Part shown: one piece after another, positions 19,551-28,987 of the stretch
Position numbering within the stretch: position 1 is the stretch's first letter
Layout: each line of letters begins with the position of its first letter
Translations under genes and position numbers: made by a program
Assembly: GCA_002840355.1 (NCBI GenBank)
Contig: PHAL01000001.1
Location: 62,001 to 126,000 of the forward strand
Direction: 5' to 3'
Source of the DNA: Elusimicrobia bacterium HGW-Elusimicrobia-3
GTDB lineage: Bacteria; Elusimicrobiota; Elusimicrobia; Elusimicrobiales; UBA9959
Length of the DNA stretch: 64,000 nucleotides
The notes under the pieces: model-generated
What the model was told of the DNA's origin: nothing
Seen by the model: only the letters and a program-made list of their open reading frames with translations
Databases searched by the model: none

Positions 19551-21043
19551 ACAGGGACTTTTTAATCCTTAGTACTGGCAGAATAATACAAAGCGCTATC
19601 GGAATTGTTTCTATCCGGTTGCTGACATCCCTGCTTTCCCCGGCAGAGGTCGGCAATTATTATCTTATTTTTGCCGTTATCGGATTTTGCACTCTTACCT
19701 TCATCAGCCCTCTCGGCTTTTATATGAACCGGAAGCTGCATGGCTGGGCAGAGCATAGAATTGCCGTATCGCGGTATAAGAGATTGCATCACTACCTGCT
19801 GCTCGTTTTTATCCTCTCGTTCTTTGCTGTCTTTCTGCTAAATAAAACAGTGGGAATTGGCGGCTCACTTGGCGCCCTTCAGTTTGCACTGATAACTGGC
19901 CTGTTTCTATACCTATCCACTTGTAACCAAGCCATTATACCGGCTTTTAATATGTTGGGGAGAAGAATACATTTCGTTGTGTTCATGGCGTTGACCCTCT
20001 GTTTAGGCCTTCTCTTTTCTATACTGCTGGTAGAATTAGTGTCCCGTAGCGCTTTCTACTGGGTTCTGGGTCAGGTAATTGCACTCGGTGTTGTTGCGAT
20101 TATTGCTTGGTTTTATTTTGGGGAAGTTTTAAAGAGTTACTCTCCCACAAATACCGTCTCTGGTCCGGAACCTGAGCCAATCAGGCAGATATTTTCTTTC
20201 ATATGGCCTTTGGGTCTGACTTTCTTTTTTATGTGGGGGCAAAACCTTTCTTACCGCATTATTGTCGAGAAAACAGCCGGTTTGGAATTTCTTGGCATGC
20301 TCGGTGTAGGGTTCGGTATCGCGGCCGGTATGGCTGCCGCAATGGAATCTGTGGTCCAGCAACTGTATTTTCCGTTATTCTATGATGGGATTAATACTTC
20401 TGACCCGGTTAGAAGGACTCAGGCCTGGAATTCCATGGCAAAGGCGACACTACCCCTGTATGCGGCTTTTGCAGTGATGGTGTCGTGCCTTTCTCCTTTC
20501 CTGATGAAACTGCTTGCCGGGGAGCGGTTCCATGCTTCATACCTATTTCTTCTCTGCGGCGCGTGGGTTGAGTTCTTCCGTATGTCAAATAACATTCTCG
20601 CCGGAGTAGCTCATTCTGAAATGCAAACCAGGCATCTGGTCAAATCATATTTTGCAGGAGCTAGTATTGCGGCTGGCGGCACTTTCCTGGCTGTGCAGCA
20701 TCCGGATCGGGCGACACTCATTCCATTTGTGCTCATATTGAGCGGCCTGGCTACTGTCTCCGTGATGTATTTTGACATGAGAAAACTGATGCGCCTGCAC
20801 GTATTCACGAAAGAGCTTTTGTTTTCAATTCTGCTGTCGCTCCCCTTTCTTGCGGCGATATTCCTTTACCCGTATCAGACTGATATGTATGTTGCGTCCG
20901 GAATTGTCTTTGCTTTTGGCGCATATTTCCTTTTTTCTCAGTATAAACTTAATCAAGATATAGTGTCGGGAAGAAAGAAATCTGCTTTGCCTGAGGTAAT
21001 ACCTGCCGACTCTTCTGGCGCACAGGGTCGAGATAGTGTCTGA
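19547..21043 (+). CDS. Wzx-type O-unit flippase
   Basis: A 498-residue polytopic membrane protein with about 12 hydrophobic spans across the full length and the polysaccharide-transporter N-terminus DFLILSTGRIIQSAIGIVSIRLLTSLLSPAEVGNYYLIF. Expected to move undecaprenyl-linked oligosaccharide units across the inner membrane. It overlaps the GT10 gene by four bases. A second flippase-like domain occurs in the fusion gene at 25314-27779. Confidence 0.85.
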   Translation: MNRDFLILSTGRIIQSAIGIVSIRLLTSLLSPAEVGNYYLIFAVIGFCTLTFISPLGFYMNRKLHGWAEHRIAVSRYKRLHHYLLLVFILSFFAVFLLNKTVGIGGSLGALQFALITGLFLYLSTCNQAIIPAFNMLGRRIHFVVFMALTLCLGLLFSILLVELVSRSAFYWVLGQVIALGVVAIIAWFYFGEVLKSYSPTNTVSGPEPEPIRQIFSFIWPLGLTFFFMWGQNLSYRIIVEKTAGLEFLGMLGVGFGIAAGMAAAMESVVQQLYFPLFYDGINTSDPVRRTQAWNSMAKATLPLYAAFAVMVSCLSPFLMKLLAGERFHASYLFLLCGAWVEFFRMSNNILAGVAHSEMQTRHLVKSYFAGASIAAGGTFLAVQHPDRATLIPFVLILSGLATVSVMYFDMRKLMRLHVFTKELLFSILLSLPFLAAIFLYPYQTDMYVASGIVFAFGAYFLFSQYKLNQDIVSGRKKSALPEVIPADSSGAQGRDSV

Positions 21044-21054
21044 AGCGCATTATA

Positions 21055-21999
21055 ATGAACTCAAATATTATTCTAACCGTTGCAATTCCGACCTATAACG
21101 GGGGGGCAACCCTTGCCAAAACTCTGGAAAGCGTGTCTTCACAACTTATGCCGGGAGTGGAGATTCTGATTTCAGATAATTGCTCGGATGATTCTACAAA
21201 GCGAATTTCTCAACTCTTTGAAGATAAATATCCCGCAGTGAAGTATAAACGCCAGGATACTAACATCGGTTATGACCGGAATGTGGACTACTGTATGAGG
21301 AGCGCGTCTGGCGCATTTGTCTGGCTTCTGGGAGACGACGATATGATACTGCCTGGAGGGGTTGAGGCAGTTCTGAATGCGGTAACGCGCAATCCGGAAG
21401 TCGGCCTCCTGTTCGTGAACTACCCACATACGATAGAGGTTCCTGTAATCGATGGTGGGCTATGCCGCAGCGGGGATGAGTTTTTAAGAAAAACAAGATT
21501 TAAGAGCGGGTTTCTCTCTTCCAACGTTTTCCAAAAGGAACTTTGGGTAAAAACCAACGTCGCGCAGTACTTTGATTCGGGCTGGATTCACATGGGGTTT
21601 ATTGTCGAAGTAGCTTCCTCCATTACTTCATATGTGGAACCGCGTGAGCTGGTGGATTATATCCGGGACGGTACGGCGCTAATGAGGTGGGGGGGCAGCG
21701 GCTCTTATATTCATACGGGGCTTAAGCTAGTGTCCATATACTCCAGGATGCCCGGGCTTGGCTATTCCCAGATTACCCGCCGAATGGCTTATTTGTCCGT
21801 TAAGGGCGGTTATTGGAAGAACATTTGCATTGCCAAGGCTAAGGGCTTTGCCGTTTCCCCGGGATTAATAGCGGATTTTGTCCGCCTGTATTCAGGTTTC
21901 CCTTCTTTCTGGTTGGTAGATCTTCCGATTTTACTTTGTCCGGGGAAAATCTTCCAGGCTCTTTTCTGGATGTACAAGAAGTTGTCATTGTTTAAGTGA
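21055..21999 (+). CDS. Glycosyltransferase family 2
   Basis: A 314-residue GT-A fold enzyme: LTVAIPTYNGGATLAKTLESV, ISDNCSDDST, and the metal-binding LLGDDDMIL region. It most likely adds a sugar of the O-unit on the cytoplasmic face. The C-terminal 40 residues are hydrophobic and may lie on the membrane. The donor cannot be predicted. Confidence 0.87.
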   Translation: MNSNIILTVAIPTYNGGATLAKTLESVSSQLMPGVEILISDNCSDDSTKRISQLFEDKYPAVKYKRQDTNIGYDRNVDYCMRSASGAFVWLLGDDDMILPGGVEAVLNAVTRNPEVGLLFVNYPHTIEVPVIDGGLCRSGDEFLRKTRFKSGFLSSNVFQKELWVKTNVAQYFDSGWIHMGFIVEVASSITSYVEPRELVDYIRDGTALMRWGGSGSYIHTGLKLVSIYSRMPGLGYSQITRRMAYLSVKGGYWKNICIAKAKGFAVSPGLIADFVRLYSGFPSFWLVDLPILLCPGKIFQALFWMYKKLSLFK

Positions 22000-22111
22000 T
22001 CTATTGCGTGTCTAAGAACTTAGGATATCGGCTCTGTAACGCCGCACTGTAGTATTGTAAAATATAGCCTGCTTTATAGGTCTATTCCTGAATCGATATA
22101 GGAGCAAGAAA

Positions 22112-22732
22112 ATGCCCGCAATCAAGGATTTCGTTCCGCCCATACTTCTCGGCCCCATAAGGGCGTTCCGGAGAATGTTTTTTAGCGAAGCTAAAAAGAG
22201 GCGTGACGCTACGGTCCCACCCGCTCCCAAGGTCAAGCAGGACCACGTTAAGGATTATGCCAAACGTTATGATATGCATGTCTTCGTTGAGACTGGGACA
22301 TACCTTGGCGAAATGGTGAATGCAGTTAGAAAGACGTTTAAGGTCATTTATTCGGTAGAACTTTCAAAGGAACTGCACGAAAGGGCTAAGCAATGGTTCA
22401 CCGACCACGAACACATACACCTGCTGCAAGGGGATAGCGGCGAGGTTATAGCGGAACTTACAAAAAAAATAGACTCTCCCTGCCTTTTCTGGCTGGATGC
22501 CCATTATTCTGGCGGAATCACCGCCAGGGGAGATATGGATACCCCCATAGTTGCCGAGCTTGAGAATATTTTTAGCCGGCCATACAAAGATGTAATACTG
22601 ATCGACGATGCCCGGTGTTTTATTGGTGAAGATCATTATCCGACCATTGAATTTGTTGAGAGTTTTACTAAAGAGAAGAGACCTGAATATAAAGTGTCCG
22701 TAAAAGACGATATTATATTCATCCACCCCTGA
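22112..22732 (+). CDS. SAM-dependent methyltransferase-like protein
   Basis: A 206-residue protein with a basic N-terminus and a Rossmann-type core: FVETGTYLGEMVNAVRKTF resembles motif I of class I methyltransferases, SVELSKELHERAKQWF follows as the acidic-loop strand, and LFWLDAHYSGGITARGDMDTP is the block shared by a family found in polysaccharide clusters. It may methylate a sugar hydroxyl of the O-unit; activity is not shown by sequence. A 112-base AT-rich gap precedes it, with no convincing promoter. Confidence 0.65.
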   Translation: MPAIKDFVPPILLGPIRAFRRMFFSEAKKRRDATVPPAPKVKQDHVKDYAKRYDMHVFVETGTYLGEMVNAVRKTFKVIYSVELSKELHERAKQWFTDHEHIHLLQGDSGEVIAELTKKIDSPCLFWLDAHYSGGITARGDMDTPIVAELENIFSRPYKDVILIDDARCFIGEDHYPTIEFVESFTKEKRPEYKVSVKDDIIFIHP

Positions 22733-22792
22733 CTTTAACGATTGATTCTGGAACATCCCTGAAACGCAGGGGCTCAGCCGGTCAGCATATTG

Positions 22793-23824
22793 ATGAAGCT
22801 ACCCCCATCCCAGGTCTGTATCTGCATCCCGGCTTATAACGCCGAGGGGACCCTTGCTGCCACGCTGGATTCCATCCTTGCCCAAACCTATCAGCATATA
22901 AAAGTTGTTGTCGTAGACAATGCATCTACAGATGACACATACAAAATTGCATCCGGATATGCAGAAAAGGATGCGCGTGTATCCGTTTCCAGAAATCCAG
23001 AGAATATTGGTGGAGAAGGGAATTTTACGCGGTGTATCGAACTGGCGTCCGGAGATTATACAGCGATATTCCATTCTGACGATATTTACTCATCTGACAT
23101 GGTGGCCCGCCAGGTGGATTTACTGGATGGTGCCCCTCAAGCGGGGGTTGTCTTTACCATGGCGGTGAATATCGATTCGGTTGGCCGAGAAGGCAAGGTT
23201 CATGTTCTTCCAAAAGATCTAAAACCAGGAGAAGACGGGCTTTACGGATTCGATGCCGTTTTTAACGCGATGCTCCGTAATGGCAACTTCCTGTTCTGTC
23301 CCAGCGCAATGGTGCGCACTAACATTTATAAAGAACACATAAAGGTCTGGGACACGGGTTCATATGCTACATCTTCAGATGCTGATGTGTGGCTAAGGAT
23401 TTTGTCTAAGTTTAAGGCTGGCATTATTAACGAGCCATTGCTGCGTTACCGGGTAGCGCAGGCCAGCTTTAGCTATACCGCTGCAAGGTTGCGCACAGCT
23501 CCGCATGACATGCTTCGTGTCTTTCGGCACTACATCGGGTTAATAGGTGCTAATGTAATAGCCCCTGACCAAATGCGTGATTTTAGGCTTTTGGTGCTTA
23601 AGGATACTATAAATCGGGCCTTTAATCTTTTTCTGGGCGGACGAAGCAAGGAGGCCCGGTTGCTTTTATCCGATCTTTTCAGGTTTGAAACGCTTTCTTT
23701 GGTTTTAGCCAGGCCTGATTTCGTAAAGTTTTACGCATTTGGTTTCTCGGTGTACCTGCTTTGCATATTGCCTTTGCCTAAACGATACAGAATGTCCTTG
23801 GGGGGACTTCGATATCACGGGTGA
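22793..23824 (+). CDS. Glycosyltransferase family 2
   Basis: A 343-residue GT2: VCICIPAYNAEGTLAATLDSIL, VVVDNASTDDTYKIA, SVSRNPENIGGEGNFTRCIE and FHSDDIYS (DxD-type metal site). The ATG at 22793 is preferred over the in-frame TTG immediately before it. The C-terminus carries a hydrophobic span (FSVYLLCILPL). Likely transfers one sugar of the O-unit; donor unknown. Confidence 0.87.
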   Translation: MKLPPSQVCICIPAYNAEGTLAATLDSILAQTYQHIKVVVVDNASTDDTYKIASGYAEKDARVSVSRNPENIGGEGNFTRCIELASGDYTAIFHSDDIYSSDMVARQVDLLDGAPQAGVVFTMAVNIDSVGREGKVHVLPKDLKPGEDGLYGFDAVFNAMLRNGNFLFCPSAMVRTNIYKEHIKVWDTGSYATSSDADVWLRILSKFKAGIINEPLLRYRVAQASFSYTAARLRTAPHDMLRVFRHYIGLIGANVIAPDQMRDFRLLVLKDTINRAFNLFLGGRSKEARLLLSDLFRFETLSLVLARPDFVKFYAFGFSVYLLCILPLPKRYRMSLGGLRYHG

Positions 23825-23865
23825 TTTATTTTGGTTTATTTCGCGGTAGGGGGAACTGAAGTAAA

Positions 23866-25317
23866 ATGCTGGCAAATATTCGCGAGTCTAGCACCATGTC
23901 CCGTATCGCGGTGGGCATTCCGCTTTTCATTATAGTTGTGTTGGCGGGAATTACAGCCCGGGTTTATCCCGGTAGCCTGGTCGTTTATCTGCTTTTTACT
24001 ATAGTCTTTAACACCCTTTTGTTCAGCGGCATAAGCGATAAACGTATATTCTTTGACACTTTTCTGGGGTTATTTCTTTGGTTGGGGTTTTGGTTTAAAC
24101 TATCCGTAGGGATTTCGTTCATGCATGGACAATTCGGTGAACCGATAGGGGGTTTTGATTGGTCCGGGGCGGCATATGACCGAGCTCTCATTGTCGCCTC
24201 AATTGCGGGGATAGCTTTTTTAGTCTCCCAGGCTTTTCGCAAATATCTTTTCGCCCGCGTAACAGAGTCGAGGGAGTCGGATAGTCTGGCGCTCGAGTCA
24301 TTCTATCTAAAGCACCGCGCTCTGATACTTTCAGCATTTGCTGCGCTGGTTCTTTTCTTCTCCATTTCCAACCTTATACTCGGAGTATACCAGCGCGGTC
24401 TAACTCCGAGAACAGTATTGCCTTTCGGTTTGTCCGGGGTGTATACGCTGATGCTTCTTTTTGGGCTTGCTTCTGTTTCAGCCGTCATACTTAACATTGA
24501 GCTAAAAAGAAAATCAGCCCCATATTTGGTTTCCTTCCTGTGTGTGTTAGAGTGTTTTCTTTCGAATGTTTCCATGTTTAGTCGTGGGATGATACTTAAC
24601 GGGACCGCCCTGGTTCTGGGCGCACTTGAACGCATGAAAAGAACAGGGCGAAGTCTTTCCCTGAAGTATGGCCTGATTGCTATTACTTCCTTCGTGATTA
24701 TCTTTTTATTTTCGGTTGTAACTGTTAACTATATCCGCCTTTTTACTTTCAATAAAACACCTGCTTCCGCGGAAGCCCCCGTTATGCCGGACCGGTCTGT
24801 GGCGAATTCCACCCCGCTGCGGTCTTTTATTAACCGGTGGGTGGGGATAGAAGGCGTGCTGGCCGTTTCTAGCCATGCAGGACTTGGCTGGGGATTGTGG
24901 CATGAGGCATGGGGGGAGAGATATTCCTCATCTGGGACAAGTCTCTATGACAGTAAAATAGTTGCCCATGGTAATAATTACCTGATTGGCAATATGGAGG
25001 GAAAGCATTTTATTACCTTGCCGGGACTGATCGCTTTCCTGTATTATCCCGGCAGTAAATGGTTCCTTTTCCTGGGAGCTTTCTTGGCCTATGCGCTGGC
25101 CGCGCTTATCGAAGTATTTGTTTTTAAAGTGGCCGGCGGCAACGTAATCCTCTGCTCTCTGATCGGGCAGGTCTTGGCAAGCCGCTACGCCCACTTCGGG
25201 TATGTCCCACGGCAGGGGTATCTCTTGCTTGCGGGTGTTCTCGGAGTCGCTCTTTCCATATTTGTCTTTGAATGGTTTATCTCCAATAGGGCCGAGGCGG
25301 AACGGAGGGCGCAGTGA
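23866..25317 (+). CDS. Wzy-like oligosaccharide repeat-unit polymerase
   Basis: A 483-residue membrane protein with roughly 11-12 hydrophobic segments. The loop with FSRGMILNGTALVLGALE and the later NRWVGIEGVLAVSSHAGLG resemble the SRG and RWxGxEG blocks of O-antigen polymerases, which join lipid-linked repeat units in the periplasm. The start at 23866 has GGGGGA eleven bases upstream; an ATG at 23896 is possible. It overlaps the next gene by four bases. Confidence 0.72.
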   Translation: MLANIRESSTMSRIAVGIPLFIIVVLAGITARVYPGSLVVYLLFTIVFNTLLFSGISDKRIFFDTFLGLFLWLGFWFKLSVGISFMHGQFGEPIGGFDWSGAAYDRALIVASIAGIAFLVSQAFRKYLFARVTESRESDSLALESFYLKHRALILSAFAALVLFFSISNLILGVYQRGLTPRTVLPFGLSGVYTLMLLFGLASVSAVILNIELKRKSAPYLVSFLCVLECFLSNVSMFSRGMILNGTALVLGALERMKRTGRSLSLKYGLIAITSFVIIFLFSVVTVNYIRLFTFNKTPASAEAPVMPDRSVANSTPLRSFINRWVGIEGVLAVSSHAGLGWGLWHEAWGERYSSSGTSLYDSKIVAHGNNYLIGNMEGKHFITLPGLIAFLYYPGSKWFLFLGAFLAYALAALIEVFVFKVAGGNVILCSLIGQVLASRYAHFGYVPRQGYLLLAGVLGVALSIFVFEWFISNRAEAERRAQ

Positions 25318-27779
25318 CTATAAAATCCTACCTGTTCCCAGCGGCATTTGCTTTTAACGGTTTTTCACTTTCCCTCTTGGTTGTTATCTCTGGTTTGTCC
25401 GGGGCTTCCTCCTTGGCCGCGGATCTTTCCTTGGCGCAAGCGTCGATGATAGCTGTGTTTTTCAGTCTTTCGGCAAATGCCAGGAACCTTATTCTGAAAG
25501 CGTCGGGAGAGGAAACCGAGCGGTCTTTGTCGCAAATGCGCGGCATTATGGCGCCGGTTCTCGCTTGCATCGCTTTATTCCTCTCTATCCACATCTCCCA
25601 GGTAGACATTTCTCTTTCTCTGGCAATTGTCTGCCGGCAACTTTCTGAATGGTTCTCTGAAATCGAACTTGCGCATGATGAAAAGGGTGCCAGATACGCT
25701 TCGGCAAAACGCTACCTGTATCTATCAATTCCGTCTCTGTTTGGGAGTATCGCCGCGCTTCTGTTCTTACCATCCCTATTTCTGCCCATGCTGTTCCTCT
25801 GGGCGTTGTTACCGCTTGCCTACTGTATTCCTGGTATACGCCGGATTCTGAAGACTATGGGGCATGTCTCAATAGATTGGCGGAAACTTATCCCGAACTA
25901 CGCGTCAACTTTTATCATCGGGACCGTTGTGCTTTTCTTCCGGCTTTTGATCGCGGGTTTCTCAGGGAAAGAAACTGCAGGGCAGCTATTTACCGCTTTC
26001 GCCATTGGCAGCCTTATCGGATCTGTATATGAAAAAACTATTGGCCCCAGTCTGGCTGTTTCTCAATCATTAAGTAAGACAAAGGAGTTAATTTCCAGGG
26101 CGGCCTGGGGGATTCCTGTGCTGGGGATGGGAATTATAATCTTCCTTCTAGCCGCATGGGAACTGCCGGCATATTTGGCTACCCATCTGACGCTTTTCTC
26201 CGCTTTAGGCTTTTCGTTAGTAGGCGGTTTTATAATGGTCGGGGCGCAGGAGATAAAAATATCGTTGCTGCATTCTGAGTCCAGAGATGACGTATTTATG
26301 GGGGATCTGGTTGCAAATTTCGGCATACTGCTCTCCGTACCTGTGGTGTATTTGCTTTTCGGAGAAAAAGCCTTTGTCGCTCTTTTTTTGATCAATTCTC
26401 TGCTCGTATATTTCAGTTATTGGCTTATTAGCGGCAGGACCGGGTTAAAGGTTACGCCTAGGCTGGAATCTTATCTGCATATCTTAACGGCCTTTGCAGT
26501 GCTGGCCCCGGTCTTTTTCCAGTTATCATCCGGGATATATCATGGCCGGCTTGAAGTGTATGATTGGGGCGGCGCCTTAGGCATGTTGCCGTTGCCACTC
26601 TCCATGTTCTTGTGCTTTCCGCTTATCCTATTCATGCACTCTTTGCGCCGGTTTAGATTCTTTTCCATTTTCACTTTCTTAATTCTCAGCACGATGCTTT
26701 TGGGGACTATTCTTTCTTCTGCCGGGGATACTTTTGCGGCAAGAGATAAGGTTCTGCTGTCTTTGCAATGCATTATTCCTTTTTTTGGGCTTATTCTGGC
26801 TGAACATGCCGGAGCTGATGAAACTTTTTTGCGCAGAATGGCGAAAGTCTTTCTTTGGGTCACTGTGATGATTGCGGGAATGCAGATTCTCGTTGCTGTG
26901 GTGTCTGGCCTGCTTCGTTTAAGTCCCGATTTATACCTGTTCAGCATATACGGGAATTCGCAATATGTGGCGGTTGTAATGGTGTCTGCGTTCCTTATAG
27001 GGCTGATTTCACTATATCCTTTAATGGAATTTAGCGGCAGCAAGTCGCCAATTCTGTTCTTGCCTATAATGTGCCTATATGTGGCGTTGTCCTGGTCAAT
27101 GCTGGCTATCGGGTTACTCGCGTTCGGAGTGGGGGTGTTCTTGTCGCTTAATAGGTTTAATAAGATAATCGGGTTGTCGCTGCTGGTCGGCCTTCTCGCT
27201 TTTACCGGTGTGTACGGGGTTGTTTTTCACTATAAGGGAGATTTTGCATTAATGAAACAGGGGTCTCATGCCAAGTTTGTTGATTTGCGCGAAAGAGCAA
27301 ATTCACTTGAGGCACCCATCAGTCCTGTCACAACGCCGCCTCCCACAAGTGCCGGAGCACTTCCCACAAATATCCATGAACGCGTCTCTATTTGGAAGTT
27401 TTATGCCGGGTCTATTCTGAATTCAGACATTCAAGGCATTCTGTTCGGGCATCCTAAACCGCCCCCTCGGCAGCAGTACCCCAGCGCGCATAATTACTAT
27501 TTGGATGTGATGTATAATTTCGGTCTATTCACGCTGCTTCCGGTTCTGTCGCTGCTCTTCTATACTGTCCTGTCAGTCTGGAAATCAAGAAGAATATTTG
27601 CGGATAACCACTACGCTGCGGCTTTAGCCTCGATGCTTTTCTTTATGCTGTTTGTGGAAAACTTATTTAAGGTGGGACTCAGGCAACCGTACTCCGGTAT
27701 ATATTCTTTTTTCCTTTGGGGGTTGTTGCTCTCATTCCTGCGTCATAAGTCATTTTCTGCGCCAAAGGTGGTTCCATGA
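25314..27779 (+). CDS. Fusion of a Wzx-like flippase domain and an O-antigen ligase/polymerase-like domain
   Basis: An 821-residue protein, almost entirely hydrophobic, from a GTG start with the strong ribosome site ACGGAGGG and a four-base overlap with the gene before. Residues 1-378 look like a polysaccharide-transporter half: about 10-12 spans with FFSLSANARNLILKASGEE near the N-terminus. Residues about 385-815 look like an O-antigen ligase/polymerase: multiple spans, a large hydrophilic loop about 645-725 rich in proline, and SAHNYYLDVMYNFGLFTLLP (about 724-743), the block typical of WaaL/Wzy_C proteins. There is no internal stop or frame change. A fusion would combine export with transfer or polymerisation. 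Confidence 0.7.
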   Translation: MTIKSYLFPAAFAFNGFSLSLLVVISGLSGASSLAADLSLAQASMIAVFFSLSANARNLILKASGEETERSLSQMRGIMAPVLACIALFLSIHISQVDISLSLAIVCRQLSEWFSEIELAHDEKGARYASAKRYLYLSIPSLFGSIAALLFLPSLFLPMLFLWALLPLAYCIPGIRRILKTMGHVSIDWRKLIPNYASTFIIGTVVLFFRLLIAGFSGKETAGQLFTAFAIGSLIGSVYEKTIGPSLAVSQSLSKTKELISRAAWGIPVLGMGIIIFLLAAWELPAYLATHLTLFSALGFSLVGGFIMVGAQEIKISLLHSESRDDVFMGDLVANFGILLSVPVVYLLFGEKAFVALFLINSLLVYFSYWLISGRTGLKVTPRLESYLHILTAFAVLAPVFFQLSSGIYHGRLEVYDWGGALGMLPLPLSMFLCFPLILFMHSLRRFRFFSIFTFLILSTMLLGTILSSAGDTFAARDKVLLSLQCIIPFFGLILAEHAGADETFLRRMAKVFLWVTVMIAGMQILVAVVSGLLRLSPDLYLFSIYGNSQYVAVVMVSAFLIGLISLYPLMEFSGSKSPILFLPIMCLYVALSWSMLAIGLLAFGVGVFLSLNRFNKIIGLSLLVGLLAFTGVYGVVFHYKGDFALMKQGSHAKFVDLRERANSLEAPISPVTTPPPTSAGALPTNIHERVSIWKFYAGSILNSDIQGILFGHPKPPPRQQYPSAHNYYLDVMYNFGLFTLLPVLSLLFYTVLSVWKSRRIFADNHYAAALASMLFFMLFVENLFKVGLRQPYSGIYSFFLWGLLLSFLRHKSFSAPKVVP

Positions 27780-28918
27780 GGCTCGCGGTTGTGAATAGAA
27801 CCGGTGGCGGGGCTAGCGGCGGATATAAACGCTATATCTCAGCAATACTGCCGCGCTTGGCCGCTTGTCCTGAAATCGAGGCGGTTCTTTGTGCTGCCCC
27901 ACCCCAATTAGGCTTAAAGTCCTGGCTAGATCCATCTCCAAAAATACACTTTACAGACTGCGAACCTTTCCGCTTCTTGAGACATGCCCCAGACGTCGGA
28001 TTACGGATGGCCCTGGACGCTTTTGGCCCGGACTTACTCTTTGTCCCTTTGGAAAGGTATATGCGTTATGGCGACATCCCTGTCGTTACGGTTCTGCACA
28101 ACATGGCCCCACTGGCCGGGGCCAGAACCGGCAGCGGACTGATGAGCCGGATAAAATCCGCGGCCCAGGCCTTTGAAACCAGGACTGCTGTGCGCCGGTC
28201 GGCTGCAGTTATTACGCCTACAGATTATGTGCGGAAATATTTGGTGAAAGAACTAGGCGCTCCGGCTGATAAAATTACGGCTATAAAATTCGGCCCCAGC
28301 CCGGTAGCGGATGAACTCCGGCGACCCGAGCGCTGGCGAGACGGGGGGGGTAAATTTGTTTTTACGACAGGTTCCATGGAGATGTACAGGGGACTCGAAG
28401 ACCTTATTGCGGCCATGCCGGTTGTTAAAGCGAAGTGGCCTGGCCTGAAATTGGCGGTAGCAGGTGCAGCTAGGCCCGCCACGCAAACATACCTTGACAG
28501 CCTGAAAGCGCTGGCCGCCGCCAAAGGCGTAGAGGGGGACATACTCTGGCTGGGCAGTCTGGACGACGCTGAAATGGCCTGGTGCTACACCAATTGTTCC
28601 GCTTTCGCGATGACCAGCCGGCTTGAGTCTTTCGGTTTCCCAGCGCTGGAAGCCATGCAGCACGGTTGCGCCTGCGTTTCTGCCGAGAGCCCCTGCCTTC
28701 CTGAAATATTCGGCGAGGCAGCCGTCTATTACCCCGCCGGGGATTCTGTGGCGCTCGCGGCGCGGCTGAATGAAGCGCTTTCCCGTGCCCCCCTGGAGCG
28801 GGAAAAGTTCTCGGCGCACTCGCTTAAGCGGGCTGGGGAGTTTTCCTGGGACTCCGCGGCCGTCGCCACCCTGCAAGTCCTGAAAAAGGCGGCCGGAGCC
28901 GCCAGACTGCCCGTGTAG
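27776..28918 (+). CDS. Glycosyltransferase family 4
   Basis: A 380-residue GT-B enzyme: VNRTGGGASGGYKRYI at the N-terminus, VFTTGSMEMYRGLEDLI at the start of the donor domain, and SRLESFGFPALEAMQHGCACV with the E-x7-E pattern of GT4. It probably adds a nucleotide-activated sugar to the O-unit with retention. GC content climbs back through this gene, marking the right edge of the lower-GC block. It overlaps the fusion gene by four bases. Confidence 0.88.
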   Translation: MRLAVVNRTGGGASGGYKRYISAILPRLAACPEIEAVLCAAPPQLGLKSWLDPSPKIHFTDCEPFRFLRHAPDVGLRMALDAFGPDLLFVPLERYMRYGDIPVVTVLHNMAPLAGARTGSGLMSRIKSAAQAFETRTAVRRSAAVITPTDYVRKYLVKELGAPADKITAIKFGPSPVADELRRPERWRDGGGKFVFTTGSMEMYRGLEDLIAAMPVVKAKWPGLKLAVAGAARPATQTYLDSLKALAAAKGVEGDILWLGSLDDAEMAWCYTNCSAFAMTSRLESFGFPALEAMQHGCACVSAESPCLPEIFGEAAVYYPAGDSVALAARLNEALSRAPLEREKFSAHSLKRAGEFSWDSAAVATLQVLKKAAGAARLPV

Positions 28919-28922
28919 TCCC

Positions 28923-28966
28923 TATAATTAAAATTTGTTATTATTATATACCGGCGACGCCGCCGG
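28923..28966 (+). promoter_or_regulatory. Probable promoter and leader hairpin
   Basis: The 69-base gap after the GT4 gene is AT-rich with TATAAT at 28923-28928 and a second TATTAT-like stretch at 28942, then a hairpin CCGGCG-ACGC-CGCCGG at 28951-28966. No good -35 is visible. It probably starts transcription of the UDP-6-deoxy-HexNAc genes. Confidence 0.45.
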
Positions 28967-28987
28967 TAAGGGATTTATTGGGTTTCC

